Shown: one piece after another, positions 18,227-27,760 of the stretch
Numbering within the stretch: position 1 is the first letter of the stretch
Layout of the letters: each line of letters opens with the position of its first letter
Assembly (NCBI GenBank): GCA_964551305.1
Contig: CAZKBT010000001.1
Span: 70,564 to 134,563 of the forward strand
Direction: 5' to 3'
Length of the DNA stretch: 64,000 nucleotides
From: JBAZDC01 sp041654595
Lineage (GTDB): Bacteria; Pseudomonadota; Gammaproteobacteria; Burkholderiales; Burkholderiaceae_B
Notes under the pieces: model-generated
What the model was told of the DNA's origin: nothing
Database searches by the model: none
Seen by the model: only the letters and a program-made list of their open reading frames with translations
Program-made: the position numbers and the translations under genes

Positions 18227-19135
18227 ATGTCGCTGCCCGAACGCGTCAAGATCGTCGAAGTCTCGCCCCGCGACGGGCTTCAGAATGAAAAAGACTTCGT
18301 GCCCACGCCCATCAAGGTGGAGCTGGTCGACCGCCTGAGCGCCGCGGGCTTTCTCAATATCGAGTCCGCCTCGTTCGTGTCGCCCAAGTGGATCCCTCAA
18401 ATGGCGGACAGCGCCCAGGTCATGGCCGACATCACCCGCAAACCGGGCACCTTGTACTCCGCCCTGACCCCCAATTTACGCGGCTTCGAAGGCGCCATCG
18501 CCGCCCGCGCCGACGAGGTCGTGATTTTCGGCGCGGCCAGCGAAGCGTTTTCCCAACGCAACATCAACTGCTCGATCGCCGAATCGCTGGAGCGGTTCGA
18601 GCCGGTCGCCGCCGCCGCCAAGGCCGCCGGCGTACGCCTGCGCGGCAGCATCAGTTGTTCGCTGGGCTGCCCCTACCAGGGCGAGGTCCCCATTTCCAGC
18701 GTCGTGGACGTCGCCCAACGATTCATCGCCATGGGATGCGACGAAATCGACATCGCCGACACCATAGGCGTGGGCACGGCCAAGCGCGTGGGCCAGGTCA
18801 TGAACGCCGTCACCGACATCGTCGACCCCGCGCGGATAGCGGGCCATTTCCACGACACCTACGGCCAGGCCGTCGCCAACATCCTGGCCGCTTTGCAGGC
18901 GGGAATTCGCATCTTCCATACCTCGGTCGCAGGCCTGGGCGGCTGCCCGTACGCCAAGGGCGCAACCGGCAACGTCGCTACCGAAGACGTGGTGTATATG
19001 CTGCACGGCCTCGGAATAGAAACGGGCATCGATCTCGATGCAATCGTCGATACCGGGCAGTGGATTTCCGCGCACCTGGGGCGCAAGAGCGCCAGCCGCG
19101 CGGGCAACGCGCTGGCGGCGCGCAAAGCGGGCTGA
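18227..19135 (+). CDS. mvaB: Hydroxymethylglutaryl-CoA lyase
   Basis: 302-residue TIM-barrel lyase that cleaves HMG-CoA to acetoacetate and acetyl-CoA, the last step of leucine catabolism. Signature sequences are VEVSPRDGLQNE near the N-terminus (catalytic Arg-Asp) and the active-site loop VAGLGGCPYAKGATGNVATE with the catalytic Cys. HxH metal ligands occur in AGHFHDTYG. Length is normal. No other leucine-degradation genes adjoin it; a small membrane protein gene follows 12 bp later. Confidence 0.93.
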   Translation: MSLPERVKIVEVSPRDGLQNEKDFVPTPIKVELVDRLSAAGFLNIESASFVSPKWIPQMADSAQVMADITRKPGTLYSALTPNLRGFEGAIAARADEVVIFGAASEAFSQRNINCSIAESLERFEPVAAAAKAAGVRLRGSISCSLGCPYQGEVPISSVVDVAQRFIAMGCDEIDIADTIGVGTAKRVGQVMNAVTDIVDPARIAGHFHDTYGQAVANILAALQAGIRIFHTSVAGLGGCPYAKGATGNVATEDVVYMLHGLGIETGIDLDAIVDTGQWISAHLGRKSASRAGNALAARKAG

Positions 19136-19147
19136 ACAGGATGGCGC

Positions 19148-19609
19148 ATGCATAAGCCCAGCGACGAAGAGCGTTCCAGGCTGCTCGAGGAAATCGGGCC
19201 CCTGCCTCTTCGGGGCGCGGCATGGCCGCGCTGGATAAAAGTGCTGGCGTGCGCCGTGCTGATCCTGATCGCCTACCAGATCGTCAAGACCGCCATGAGC
19301 CCGGCGGGACTGGACATCAGCCCCGTCGTGACCGGCAGCATCATGTTGTGCTACCTGGCCTTGCTGGTATTGGCGCGCTATATGCTGGTGTCGGAAACCA
19401 TCATCAGCCGGAAAGGGATTTCGCAGACTTGGCTCAGCCGGCGCGAAGTCAGCTGGGACGACCTGCATTTCGCGAAGTTCATCCCCCTGATCGGGGGCAA
19501 GCGGCTGGTTTGCTTCACGGCCCGGGGCCGGCCTGTCGTGTTTCAGGCCGGTACGCGCGAACTGGAAATCGCCTTTGCCCGTATTTCGCTGGTCTATCGG
19601 CGCAAATAG
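19148..19609 (+). CDS. Small two-pass membrane protein, unknown function
   Basis: 153-residue protein with a short cytoplasmic N-terminus, two hydrophobic segments (residues about 30-48 and 57-78) and a C-terminal basic/hydrophobic soluble part of about 70 residues (SRREVSWDDLHFAKFIPLIGG). The layout resembles small PH-like inner-membrane proteins of proteobacteria. AGGA lies close upstream of the ATG and it is 12 bp behind the HMG-CoA lyase gene, so probably co-transcribed. No function is assigned. Confidence 0.65.
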   Translation: MHKPSDEERSRLLEEIGPLPLRGAAWPRWIKVLACAVLILIAYQIVKTAMSPAGLDISPVVTGSIMLCYLALLVLARYMLVSETIISRKGISQTWLSRREVSWDDLHFAKFIPLIGGKRLVCFTARGRPVVFQAGTRELEIAFARISLVYRRK

Positions 19610-19623
19610 CGTTGCGGGACATG

Positions 19624-19643
19624 CTCTGGCGGGCCCGCCAGAG
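19624..19643. terminator. 20-bp perfect palindrome between convergent genes
   Basis: CTCTGGCGGG followed by its exact reverse complement, between the end of the small membrane protein gene and the end of the aapJ-like gene. The GC-rich hairpin position suits a two-way terminator, but the following T-run is short and imperfect. A second palindrome, TTTGCCGGCAAA, lies at 19677-19688. Confidence 0.5.
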
Positions 19644-19695
19644 GGGATTCTTTGCAAACCGGAGCACAAAAACGAATTTGCCGGCAAAGCGCCGG

Positions 19696-20712
19696 TCAGC
19701 GCACCGGCAACGCGTACATCAAGCCGCCGTCGGTCCACTGCGCATTCAAGCCGCGCTGGATCTTCAAGGGACTGTCCTGCCCCACGTTGCGCTCGAAGCT
19801 TTCACCGTAGTTGCCGACCTGCTTGACGATGTTGTAGGCCCATTTTTCATCCAGGCCCAGGTTCTTGCCCGCGCCCTCGGTCACGCCCAGCAGGCGCTGG
19901 ATATTGGGGTTGTCGCTTTTCAGCTGTTCGTCCACGTTCTTGGACGTCAGGCCCAGCTCTTCGGCGCCTATCATGGCGTGCAGGGACCACTTTACGACAT
20001 TGAGCCAGCCGTCGTCGCCCTGGCGAACGAAGGGCCCCAACGGTTCTTTGGAAATGATTTCGGGCAGGACCTGGTAGTCGTCCGGGTTCTGCAGCTTGGA
20101 AATACGGATGGACGCCAGGCCCGACGCATCGGTGGAGAACACGTCGCAGCGGCCCGCGGCGAAGGCGTTGACGACCTCATTGAACTGTTCGATCACGACG
20201 GGCTTGTACTTGACGTTGTTGGCGCGCGCCCAGTCGGCCAGGGTGTTTTCGTTGGAGGTTCCGGTTTGCAGGCAGATCGTTGCGCCGTCCAGCTCCTTGG
20301 CGCTTTTCACGCCCAGGGATTTGCCGACCAGGAAACCTTGGCCGTCGTAGAAGTTGATGCCCGCATGGATGGCGCCCAATGCCGTATCGCGCTGCTGGGT
20401 CACCGTCGTGTTGCGGGCGAGCAGGTCGATTTCACCGGACTGCAGCGCGGTGAAACGCTGTTGCGCATTCAGGGGAACGGCCTTGAACTTGGACGCATCG
20501 CCGAACACCGCGGCGGCGACCGCGCGGCAAACGTCGACATCCAGGCCGGTCCATTCGCCTTTGGCGTCCGGCGCCGAAAAGCCCGCGAAACCGGTCGTGA
20601 CGCCGCATTGAACCACGCCGCGCTTCTTGACGACGTCCAGGGTATCGGCATGAGCGCTCGATATGCCCGCCAGCGCCAGCAGGGCTCCCGCCACGATTTT
20701 GATTTTGCTCAT
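19696..20712 (-). CDS. aapJ: General L-amino-acid ABC transporter binding protein (AapJ/BztA type)
   Basis: 338-residue periplasmic binding protein with signal peptide MSKIKIVAGALLALAGISSAHA. The mature protein has the SBP family 3 fold with GVTTGFAGFSAPDAKGEWTG and the LARNTTVTQQRD segment characteristic of AapJ/BztA, which feed glutamate, glutamine and other amino acids to AapQMP permeases. Start at ATG 20712 has AGGAGCTGTAA upstream. The permease and ATPase genes are not beside it, so it is either an orphan or works with a remote system. Confidence 0.9.
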   Translation of the reverse strand: MSKIKIVAGALLALAGISSAHADTLDVVKKRGVVQCGVTTGFAGFSAPDAKGEWTGLDVDVCRAVAAAVFGDASKFKAVPLNAQQRFTALQSGEIDLLARNTTVTQQRDTALGAIHAGINFYDGQGFLVGKSLGVKSAKELDGATICLQTGTSNENTLADWARANNVKYKPVVIEQFNEVVNAFAAGRCDVFSTDASGLASIRISKLQNPDDYQVLPEIISKEPLGPFVRQGDDGWLNVVKWSLHAMIGAEELGLTSKNVDEQLKSDNPNIQRLLGVTEGAGKNLGLDEKWAYNIVKQVGNYGESFERNVGQDSPLKIQRGLNAQWTDGGLMYALPVR

Positions 20713-20862
20713 TTACAGCTCCTCTGTATGTTCATGAACGGCAAGACGTTCCTAGCGCATAGTACTGCAATACCACCCCGGCTTTGATGCATAAGCTAAG
20801 CACCTAAATACGGGGTGGCGGGCATGCGGCGACGGGAAAGGCGGTGTGCGCCTCGGCCGAGA

Positions 20863-21828
20863 TCAATCCAGATTGATGCCGGCTTTCTGGATCACCTCGC
20901 CCCATTCCTTGCGCTGGGACTCGGAATATGATTTGAATTCCTCCGCCGACATCGGCATCGGCTCGACGCCCATGTTACGTATCTTTTCATCCGCTTCGGG
21001 CGACTTCAGAGCGGTCTGCAAATCCGCGCTAAGTTTGCTCACGACATCGGCGGGCAACTCGGCCGGCCCCACCAGCCCTTGCCAGGCGTAGGCGGTGAAA
21101 TCGGCCACGCCGGCTTCGGCCATCGTCGGCACATCGGGCAGCAAGCCAAGACGCTCGGGCGTCGCCACCGCGAGGATGCGCAGTTTGCCGGCCTTGATGT
21201 TGCCCAGGCCCGCCGCCGAATCCACGAAGCTCATCGACACCTGTCCGCCCACCAGATCCTGGATGGCCGGCGCCGCGCCCTTGTATGGGACGTGCATGAT
21301 GTCGACGCCGGCGCGCTGCTTGAACAGTTCCAGCGCCATGTGGTGGGGCGATCCCGCCCCGGCGGAAGACGCGGTCAGCTCGCCCGGCTTCTGCTTGGCG
21401 GCATCGATCACGTCCCGCAACGTCTTGAAGGGCGAGCTTTCATTGACCGCCAGCATCAGGGGAAAGCGCGCGATCCCGCCGATATAGGTAAACTGGGCAG
21501 GATCGTAGCTCAGCTTGGTGTATAGCGCTGGGTTATAAGCCAAGGTACCCGAATCCGCCGTGCCCACGACGTAGCCGTCGGGTTTCGCGGACTGGATGAA
21601 AGTTGCGCCGATGATGGTGGCGGCGCCGGGCTTGTTTTCCACCACGATGGATTGGCCCAGCGGCTGTTCCATGTTGGCCGCCACGACGCGGGCGATGACG
21701 TCCGAGCCGCCCCCCGCGGGATAGGGCACCACCCACTGCACCGCGCGCTCGGGCCAGGACGCCGCTTGGGCCAAGCCGCTGAGCGCCAGCACGGAAGCCG
21801 CGGCCGCGCTTTTCAGGAAAACCGACAT
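20863..21828 (-). CDS. Bug-family tripartite tricarboxylate transporter binding protein
   Basis: 321-residue Bug protein: signal peptide to SGLAQA (about residue 22), then the family start WPERAVQWVVPYPAGGGSDVIARVVA, the GYVVGTADSGTLAYNPALY ligand region and the MHVPYKGAAPAIQDLVGGQ motif. Such proteins bind carboxylates, amides or aromatic acids in the periplasm and deliver them to TctAB-type permeases. No permease genes are adjacent. AAAAGGAGATAATC precedes the ATG. Ligand unknown. Confidence 0.93.
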   Translation of the reverse strand: MSVFLKSAAAASVLALSGLAQAASWPERAVQWVVPYPAGGGSDVIARVVAANMEQPLGQSIVVENKPGAATIIGATFIQSAKPDGYVVGTADSGTLAYNPALYTKLSYDPAQFTYIGGIARFPLMLAVNESSPFKTLRDVIDAAKQKPGELTASSAGAGSPHHMALELFKQRAGVDIMHVPYKGAAPAIQDLVGGQVSMSFVDSAAGLGNIKAGKLRILAVATPERLGLLPDVPTMAEAGVADFTAYAWQGLVGPAELPADVVSKLSADLQTALKSPEADEKIRNMGVEPMPMSAEEFKSYSESQRKEWGEVIQKAGINLD

Positions 21829-22097
21829 GATTATCTCCTTTTGAATTGTTGACGCCTTGCAGGCGGCGCCGTTCGGTTGCCATTATGCCTCTTTTCAGTC
21901 TTTTCAAAAAAGGAACCATTGCGGAAATTACCGGTCCGATCTAAACAGCGAGCATAGGTCCGTCCCTATTATTGTTTGGTGGAAATAAATAGGGACGTAA
22001 TCTGTAACTCGCATTAAAATGTGGCGCACGTTGCGATATGCATATCGTTTCCCCCACGCACCCACTAAACTGACACATTCTGTTATAGGTCCTCCTC

Positions 22098-23387
22098 ATG
22101 TCCGATCTTCCAACGCACGCCTTGCCGTCCTATCTCCATAGCAATGACCTGGGGCCATGGGGCGTCTATCTGGAGCAAGTCGAGCGCGTTACGCCCTATC
22201 TCGGCAAGCTGAGCAAATGGGTCGAAACCCTGAAGCGCCCCAAGCGCACGTTGATCGTCGACGTGCCCGTCGAACTGGACAACGGCCAGATCGCCCACTT
22301 CGAAGGCTATCGCGTCCAGCACAACACGACGCGCGGCCCGGGCAAAGGCGGCGTGCGCTTTCACCAAGACGTGACGCTGTCCGAAGTGATGGCCCTGGCT
22401 GCGTGGATGTCCGTCAAGACGGCCGCCATCAACCTGCCCTACGGCGGCGCCAAGGGCGGCATCCGCATCGATCCCCGCAACTATTCGCAGGCCGAGCTCG
22501 AGCGCATCACGCGCCGCTACACCAGCGAGATCGGCGTGATCATCGGCCCCAACAAAGACATCCCCGCGCCCGACGTGAACACCAACGCCCAGACCATGGC
22601 CTGGATGATGGACACGTACTCGATGAACGAAGGCGCCACGTCGACCGGCGTCGTGACCGGCAAGCCTGTATCGCTGGGCGGCAGCCTGGGCCGGGTGGAA
22701 GCCACCGGACGCGGCGTCTACGTGGTGGGATGCGAAGCCGCCCGTGATGCCGGCATTCCCATCGAAGGCGCGCGCGTCGTGATCCAGGGCTTCGGAAACG
22801 TGGGCGGCACCGCGGCGCGCCTGTTCTATGAAGCCGGCGCCAAGGTCATCGCCGTGCAGGATCACACCGGCGCCGTCCAGAATGCCGACGGCCTGAACGT
22901 CCACGAACTCATACAGTACGTCGAAGAACACAAGGGCGTAGCCGGCTTCCAGCACGCCGACAGCATCGCCACGGCCGATTTCTGGGCGCTGGAAACCGAG
23001 ATCCTGATTCCCGCCGCCCTGGAAAGCCAGATCAACAAGGACAATGCCAACTCCGTACGCGCCAAGATCGTCGTCGAAGGCGCAAACGGCCCGACCACGC
23101 CCGAGGCCGACGACATCCTGACCGACAAGGGCACCATCATCGTCCCGGACGTCCTGGCCAACGCAGGCGGGGTAACGGTCAGCTACTTCGAGTGGGTCCA
23201 GGATTTTTCCAGCTTCTTCTGGTCCGAAGAAGAAATCAACCATCGTCTGGAAATCATGATGCGCAACGCCTACGCCGGCGTCTACGCCCAGGCCAAGCAG
23301 CACGACGTATCGCTGCGCACCGCGGCCTTCATCACGGCCTGCACCCGCATCCTGGAATCCCGCGAAGTGCGCGGCCTGTACCCCTGA
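22098..23387 (+). CDS. gdhA: Glutamate dehydrogenase (Glu/Leu/Phe/Val dehydrogenase family)
   Basis: 429-residue oxidative deaminase interconverting glutamate and 2-oxoglutarate. The substrate Lys lies in PYGGAKGGIRIDP, a second Lys in RGPGKGGVRFH, and the catalytic Asp in KDIPAPDVNTN. The Rossmann domain begins VVIQGFGNVGGTAARLF. Length fits the hexameric NAD-linked family. The stop shares one base with the asparaginase start (TGATG), so the two genes are coupled and could jointly deal with amide and amino nitrogen. An upstream 270-bp divergent region separates it from the Bug gene. Confidence 0.95.
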   Translation: MSDLPTHALPSYLHSNDLGPWGVYLEQVERVTPYLGKLSKWVETLKRPKRTLIVDVPVELDNGQIAHFEGYRVQHNTTRGPGKGGVRFHQDVTLSEVMALAAWMSVKTAAINLPYGGAKGGIRIDPRNYSQAELERITRRYTSEIGVIIGPNKDIPAPDVNTNAQTMAWMMDTYSMNEGATSTGVVTGKPVSLGGSLGRVEATGRGVYVVGCEAARDAGIPIEGARVVIQGFGNVGGTAARLFYEAGAKVIAVQDHTGAVQNADGLNVHELIQYVEEHKGVAGFQHADSIATADFWALETEILIPAALESQINKDNANSVRAKIVVEGANGPTTPEADDILTDKGTIIVPDVLANAGGVTVSYFEWVQDFSSFFWSEEEINHRLEIMMRNAYAGVYAQAKQHDVSLRTAAFITACTRILESREVRGLYP

Positions 23388-24391
23388 TGGCGGCAACGGC
23401 CGCTTCACCGCGGCCGTCCCTGCTCATCCTGGGCACGGGCGGTACGATAGCTTCCACAGCGGCGCGCAGCACCGCGCTGTCGGGCTACTCGGTCACCCAG
23501 AGAGTGGACCATCTGCTGCAGGCTGTGCCCGAAATCGGTGATCTGGCCGACGTGCGCAGCGAGCAGTTCTGCAACGTCGACAGCCGCGCGATCGACAACG
23601 CCCTGCTGCTTCGGCTGGCGAAGCGGGTGAACCGCCTGCTGGCCCAGCCCGCCGTGGACGGCATCGTCATCACGCACGGCACCGATACGCTCGAGGAAAC
23701 CGCGTACTTCCTGAATCTGACGGTAAAAAGCCGCAAATCCGTCGTCCTGACCGGGGCCATGCGCCCCGCCTCCGCGCTCAGCGCGGACGGGCCGCTGAAT
23801 CTCTATCATGCCGTCGCCGTGGCCGCCGACCCGTCCAGCGCGGGACTCGGCGTGCTCGTGCTGATGAACGACCGCATCATCGCGGCCCGATTCCTGAACA
23901 AAGCGCACACCACGCAGGTCGATGCCTTTCAATCGCCTGAGCATGGCTGCCTTGGCTTCGCGCACAACGGCCGGGCGCATATTGCTCAAGCCCCTCTGGC
24001 CAGGCATACCGCGTCCAGCCAGTTCGACCTGAAACGCGTCAAAGCATTGCCGCAGGTCGACATCATCTATGACCACCAGAGCGCCGGCACGCATTTCTAC
24101 AAGGCCGCGATCGAGGCGGGCACCAAGGGGCTGGTCATCGCCGCCCCGGGCAACGGCAGCCTGACGCCCAACGCCGTGAAAGGCGTCAGCATGGCGAAAA
24201 AGAACGGCGTCCTCTGCGTGCGCGCGACTCGCGCCTTCGGCGGCATGGTCTCGCCCTCGTCGTCCGACCGCGCGCACGGCCTGATCTCGGCCCATACGCT
24301 GAACGCCGTCAAGGCCCGCGTGCTCTTGACCTTGTCCTTGACGCAAACGGCGGATCGGCAATTGATCCAAACCTGGTTCGAACAACACTGA
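23387..24391 (+). CDS. L-asparaginase (type II-like, no signal peptide)
   Basis: 334-residue asparaginase hydrolysing Asn to Asp and ammonia. It has both catalytic Thr motifs: LGTGGTIAS (residues about 14-22) and ITHGTDTLEET (about 90-100), then the substrate Lys in VVLTGAMRP. The sequence is closer to periplasmic type II enzymes, yet no signal peptide precedes the first motif, so it is expected in the cytosol. The start at 23387 overlaps the gdhA stop by one base. The frame is open further upstream inside gdhA but that stretch is not asparaginase-like. Confidence 0.9.
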   Translation: MAATAASPRPSLLILGTGGTIASTAARSTALSGYSVTQRVDHLLQAVPEIGDLADVRSEQFCNVDSRAIDNALLLRLAKRVNRLLAQPAVDGIVITHGTDTLEETAYFLNLTVKSRKSVVLTGAMRPASALSADGPLNLYHAVAVAADPSSAGLGVLVLMNDRIIAARFLNKAHTTQVDAFQSPEHGCLGFAHNGRAHIAQAPLARHTASSQFDLKRVKALPQVDIIYDHQSAGTHFYKAAIEAGTKGLVIAAPGNGSLTPNAVKGVSMAKKNGVLCVRATRAFGGMVSPSSSDRAHGLISAHTLNAVKARVLLTLSLTQTADRQLIQTWFEQH

Positions 24392-24430
24392 AGGCAAATC
24401 GCGCCGCCGACTGCCCAGGCACGGCCCGGC

Positions 24431-25351
24431 TCAGACGCCCACCGCCAAGGGCCGGCATTGCAACACACGCCGGCTTTGAAAGCGGCGCTCGCGTCCATCC
24501 ATCGGGTCCACGAAACGAATAGCGCGCGCCAGCAGCTGCAAAGGCTTGCTGAAATCGTCTTCGTCGGCATAAGGCCGCAATATCGGATAATAGGCGTCGT
24601 TCACCAACGGCATGCCCAGGGCGCTCATGTGCACGCGCAACTGATGCTTGCGGCCGGTAATCGGTTGCAGGCGGTACAGGGCCAACTCCGCGCCATGGCT
24701 CAGGACGTCGATGCGGGTCTCGCTGTCGGGCTCGCCCGGGACCTCGCACATCGTGAAATGCCGTCCGGTTTCGCGCAGGCGGCTGCAATGGCGCAACGGC
24801 CACCGAAGATCGGGGCGCCAAGGGGCGATCGCCTCGTAGGTCTTGGCCACCTGACGCGACTGGAACAAAGTCTGATACGCCCCTCTATAAGCGGGGTCGA
24901 TGCAGAACATGAGCACGCCCGCCGTCTCCCGGTCCAGCCGGTGCATGGGCGTCAGCAACGGCAGGTCCAACGCGGCGCGCAGGCGCGTCAGCGCGGTTTC
25001 CCTCAAATACCTGCCGCCGGGCGTGCTGGCCAGGAAATGCGGCTTATCCACCACCAGCAAGCGGTCGTCCTGGTACAGGACGGGAAGATCGAACGGCACC
25101 GGCGTTTCATGCGGTACCTCCCGGTAATACCATAGCCACTGATCGGGGACATAAGGGCCGGCGAAATCCACGGGCCGCCCCCGGGTATCCACCAGGTCGC
25201 CTTGCGCGACGCGCCGTCGCAGGCCGGCCTCGTCCACGTGCGGAAAACGCGCCGCGAGGAAATCGCCCAGGCTGGCCCATTGTCCTCGGGGCAGATAGAC
25301 GCGGCTGGGCGCAATGCCGTCCCGCACGGGCAAAGGCGCGTCCGCCGTCAT
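24431..25351 (-). CDS. RluA-family pseudouridine synthase
   Basis: 306-residue enzyme that isomerises uridine in RNA. The catalytic motif HRLDRETAG places the Asp at residue 140. RITGRKHQLRVHMS-type motif III (here PITGRKHQLRVHMSALG) and the final YPILRPYADEDDFSKPLQLLA match RluA/TruC-like proteins. The N-terminal 75 residues form an S4-like region. The ATG at 25351 was chosen; longer in-frame starts overlap tdh. The exact target RNA is not evident. Confidence 0.88.
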   Translation of the reverse strand: MTADAPLPVRDGIAPSRVYLPRGQWASLGDFLAARFPHVDEAGLRRRVAQGDLVDTRGRPVDFAGPYVPDQWLWYYREVPHETPVPFDLPVLYQDDRLLVVDKPHFLASTPGGRYLRETALTRLRAALDLPLLTPMHRLDRETAGVLMFCIDPAYRGAYQTLFQSRQVAKTYEAIAPWRPDLRWPLRHCSRLRETGRHFTMCEVPGEPDSETRIDVLSHGAELALYRLQPITGRKHQLRVHMSALGMPLVNDAYYPILRPYADEDDFSKPLQLLARAIRFVDPMDGRERRFQSRRVLQCRPLAVGV

Positions 25352-25371
25352 CTTGACGCGATTCGCCGGCT

Positions 25372-26397
25372 TCACGTCCAGTCCAGAATGACTTTTCCGC
25401 TTTGGCCCGACAGCATGGCGGCAAAGCCTTCCTGATAGCGCGCGACAGGAAAGCGATGGGTAATCATCGGCGACAGATCCAGGCCGCTTTGAAGCATCGC
25501 CACCATCTTGTACCAGGTCTCGAACATCTCGCGTCCGTAGATGCCCTTGATCTCCAGCCCCTTGAATATCACCTGGCCCCAATCTATGCCGAAGCCCGCG
25601 GGAGGAATGCCGAGCATGGCTATCTTTCCGCCGTGATTCATTTGCTCGAGCATGCCGGTGAAGGCTCCGGGCACGCCCGACATTTCCAGGCCGACGTCGA
25701 AACCTTCCTGCATGTTCAACGCTTTCATGACGTCGAGCAGGCTTTCGTTCGTCACATTGACCGCGCGCGTCGCGCCCATGCGGCGCGCCAGATCCAGGCG
25801 ATAGTCGTTGACGTCCGTAATCACGACGTTGCGCGCGCCGACATGCCGGGCGATGGCCGCGGCCATGACGCCGATCGGCCCCGCGCCCGTGATCAGCACG
25901 TCTTCACCGACCAGGTTGAAGGCCAGGGCCGTGTGCGTCGCATTGCCGAACGGATCGAAGACGGCCGCCGTTTCATCGGATACGTCGTCGGGAATCTTGA
26001 AAGCGTTGAACGCCGGTATCGCCAGATACTCGGCGAAGGCGCCGGGCCTGTCGACGCCCACGCCAAAGGTATTGCGGCACAAATGGCGCCTGCCCGCCCG
26101 GCAGTTGCGGCAAAAACCGCAAGTGATGTGACCTTCGCCCGATACCCGGTCGCCGACGGCGAACCCCGAGACCTCTTGGCCGAGCTCGACGATCTCGCCG
26201 ACGTATTCGTGGCCGACGTGCATGGGAACGGGTATGGTCTTTTGCGCCCAGTCGTCCCATTTCCAGATATGGATGTCCGTGCCGCAGATGGCGGTCTTGC
26301 GGATCCTGATCAACACGTCGTTATGGCCCACCTGGGGCAGGGGGACGTCGGTCATGGTCAAGCCGACGGCGGGTTCCAGCTTTGCGAGAGCGCGCAT
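25372..26397 (-). CDS. tdh: L-threonine 3-dehydrogenase
   Basis: 341-residue zinc alcohol dehydrogenase family enzyme that oxidises threonine to 2-amino-3-ketobutyrate. Catalytic zinc ligands lie in ICGTDIHIW and GHEYVGEI; the structural zinc site is CGFCRNCRAGRRHLC. The NAD Rossmann motif is GAGPIGVMAAAI. Length equals E. coli Tdh. kbl, whose product cleaves the intermediate, is immediately upstream on the same strand, so the two form the threonine-to-glycine operon kbl-tdh. Confidence 0.96.
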   Translation of the reverse strand: MRALAKLEPAVGLTMTDVPLPQVGHNDVLIRIRKTAICGTDIHIWKWDDWAQKTIPVPMHVGHEYVGEIVELGQEVSGFAVGDRVSGEGHITCGFCRNCRAGRRHLCRNTFGVGVDRPGAFAEYLAIPAFNAFKIPDDVSDETAAVFDPFGNATHTALAFNLVGEDVLITGAGPIGVMAAAIARHVGARNVVITDVNDYRLDLARRMGATRAVNVTNESLLDVMKALNMQEGFDVGLEMSGVPGAFTGMLEQMNHGGKIAMLGIPPAGFGIDWGQVIFKGLEIKGIYGREMFETWYKMVAMLQSGLDLSPMITHRFPVARYQEGFAAMLSGQSGKVILDWT

Positions 26398-26448
26398 GGC
26401 AATCTCCGGTAAGGCGTCAAATACGGAAGGCGGCGCACATGTGCGGAA

Positions 26449-27648
26449 TCAGGCGATGACGCCCAGTCGGCGCCCGGCCCGGGCGAACGCGTGCACCGCC
26501 GCGTCGATCTGCTCCGGCGTATGCGCGGCGCTTATTTGCGTGCGGATGCGCGCCTGGCCTTTGGGAACAACAGGATACGAAAAGCCGATGACGTAGATGC
26601 CTTCGTCCAGCAATTCCTCGGCCAACCGCGCGGCCAGACCGGCGTCGCCCAGCATCACCGGGATGATGGGATGTTCGCCGGGCACCAGCTCAAAGCCCAA
26701 CGCCGCCATCGCCTGGCGAAATTGCCGGCCGTTTTCCTTGACCCGCTTCCTGAGGATATCGCCTTGCTCGCTTTGCAGAAGCTGCAGCACGGCACGCGAT
26801 GCCGATACGATGGCCGGCGCCAGCGTATTGGAAAACAAGTAGGGGCGTGAGCGCTGGCGCAACAACTCGACGATCGCGCGATGAGCCGCGACATAGCCGC
26901 CGGACGCGCCCCCCAGCGCTTTGCCCAGCGTGCCCGTAAGAATGTGCACACGGCCCTCGACCCCGCAATGCTCGACCGTGCCGCGTCCGTGCTCGCCCAT
27001 GAAGCCGACCGCATGGGCATCATCCACCATGACCAGTGCGTCGAACTCTTCGGCCAGCTCGCAAATGCCGCGCAGGTTGGCGATGATGCCGTCCATGGAA
27101 AAAACGCCGTCGGTGGCGATCAGCTTGTATCGCGCTCCGGCATCGACGGCGCTTTGAAGCTGCCGCCTCAGGTCGACCATGTCGTTGCTGGCGTAACGAT
27201 AGCGCTTTGCCTTGGAAAGGCGGATGCCGTCGATGATGCTGGCATGATTCAAGGCGTCGCTGATGACGGCGTCCTGCTCGCCGAGCAGAACTTCGAACAA
27301 GCCGCCGTTGGCGTCGAAACAACTGGAATACAGGATGGCGTCGTCCATGCCCAGGAATCCGGCCAGCTCGCCCTCCAGGGCCTTGTGTCCCGTCTGGGTG
27401 CCGCAGATGAAACGCACCGACGCCAGACCGAAGCCGTCCCGGTCCAAACCCTGTTTGGCAGCGTCGATCAAGTGCGGGTCGTCAGCCAGGCCCAAATAGT
27501 TGTTGGCGCAGAAATTCAGCACCTGCTTGCCGTCGGCCAACGGCACCTTGGCCGCTTGCCGGCCCGCGATGATTCTTTCCCGCTTGTAGAACCCGTCCTG
27601 GCGCAGCAGATCCACTTGCCGTTGCACATGATCGATGAATGGCACCAT
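26449..27648 (-). CDS. kbl: Glycine C-acetyltransferase (2-amino-3-ketobutyrate CoA ligase)
   Basis: 399-residue PLP enzyme that splits 2-amino-3-ketobutyrate into glycine and acetyl-CoA. PLP-binding Lys243 is in LTGTLGKALGG; FCANNYLGLADDP and VDDAHAVGFMGEHGRGT are further signatures. The ATG at 27648 has GGAG 6 nt upstream and gives the conserved N-terminus; the frame opens a further 15 codons. Paired with tdh 51 bp downstream. Confidence 0.95.
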   Translation of the reverse strand: MVPFIDHVQRQVDLLRQDGFYKRERIIAGRQAAKVPLADGKQVLNFCANNYLGLADDPHLIDAAKQGLDRDGFGLASVRFICGTQTGHKALEGELAGFLGMDDAILYSSCFDANGGLFEVLLGEQDAVISDALNHASIIDGIRLSKAKRYRYASNDMVDLRRQLQSAVDAGARYKLIATDGVFSMDGIIANLRGICELAEEFDALVMVDDAHAVGFMGEHGRGTVEHCGVEGRVHILTGTLGKALGGASGGYVAAHRAIVELLRQRSRPYLFSNTLAPAIVSASRAVLQLLQSEQGDILRKRVKENGRQFRQAMAALGFELVPGEHPIIPVMLGDAGLAARLAEELLDEGIYVIGFSYPVVPKGQARIRTQISAAHTPEQIDAAVHAFARAGRRLGVIA

Positions 27649-27760
27649 TCCCGTCTCCGATAAAAGACCAAAGCCCGACCTCGAGCGCGGCACGCCTGCG
27701 ACGAGAAGGGTCTGCTAAACGCCTGCATTCTGGCATCTCGGGGCCGGCGCGGCAAGATCG

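Noticed and set aside
20768..20821. CCACCCCG...CGGGGTGG inverted repeat upstream of the aapJ-like gene considered as a terminator or riboswitch
   Set aside because: The loop is about 30 nt, no T-run follows, and no known riboswitch core was seen; left unassigned.
22083..23408. 441-codon minus-strand frame
   Set aside because: Antisense shadow of gdhA, which carries all catalytic motifs.
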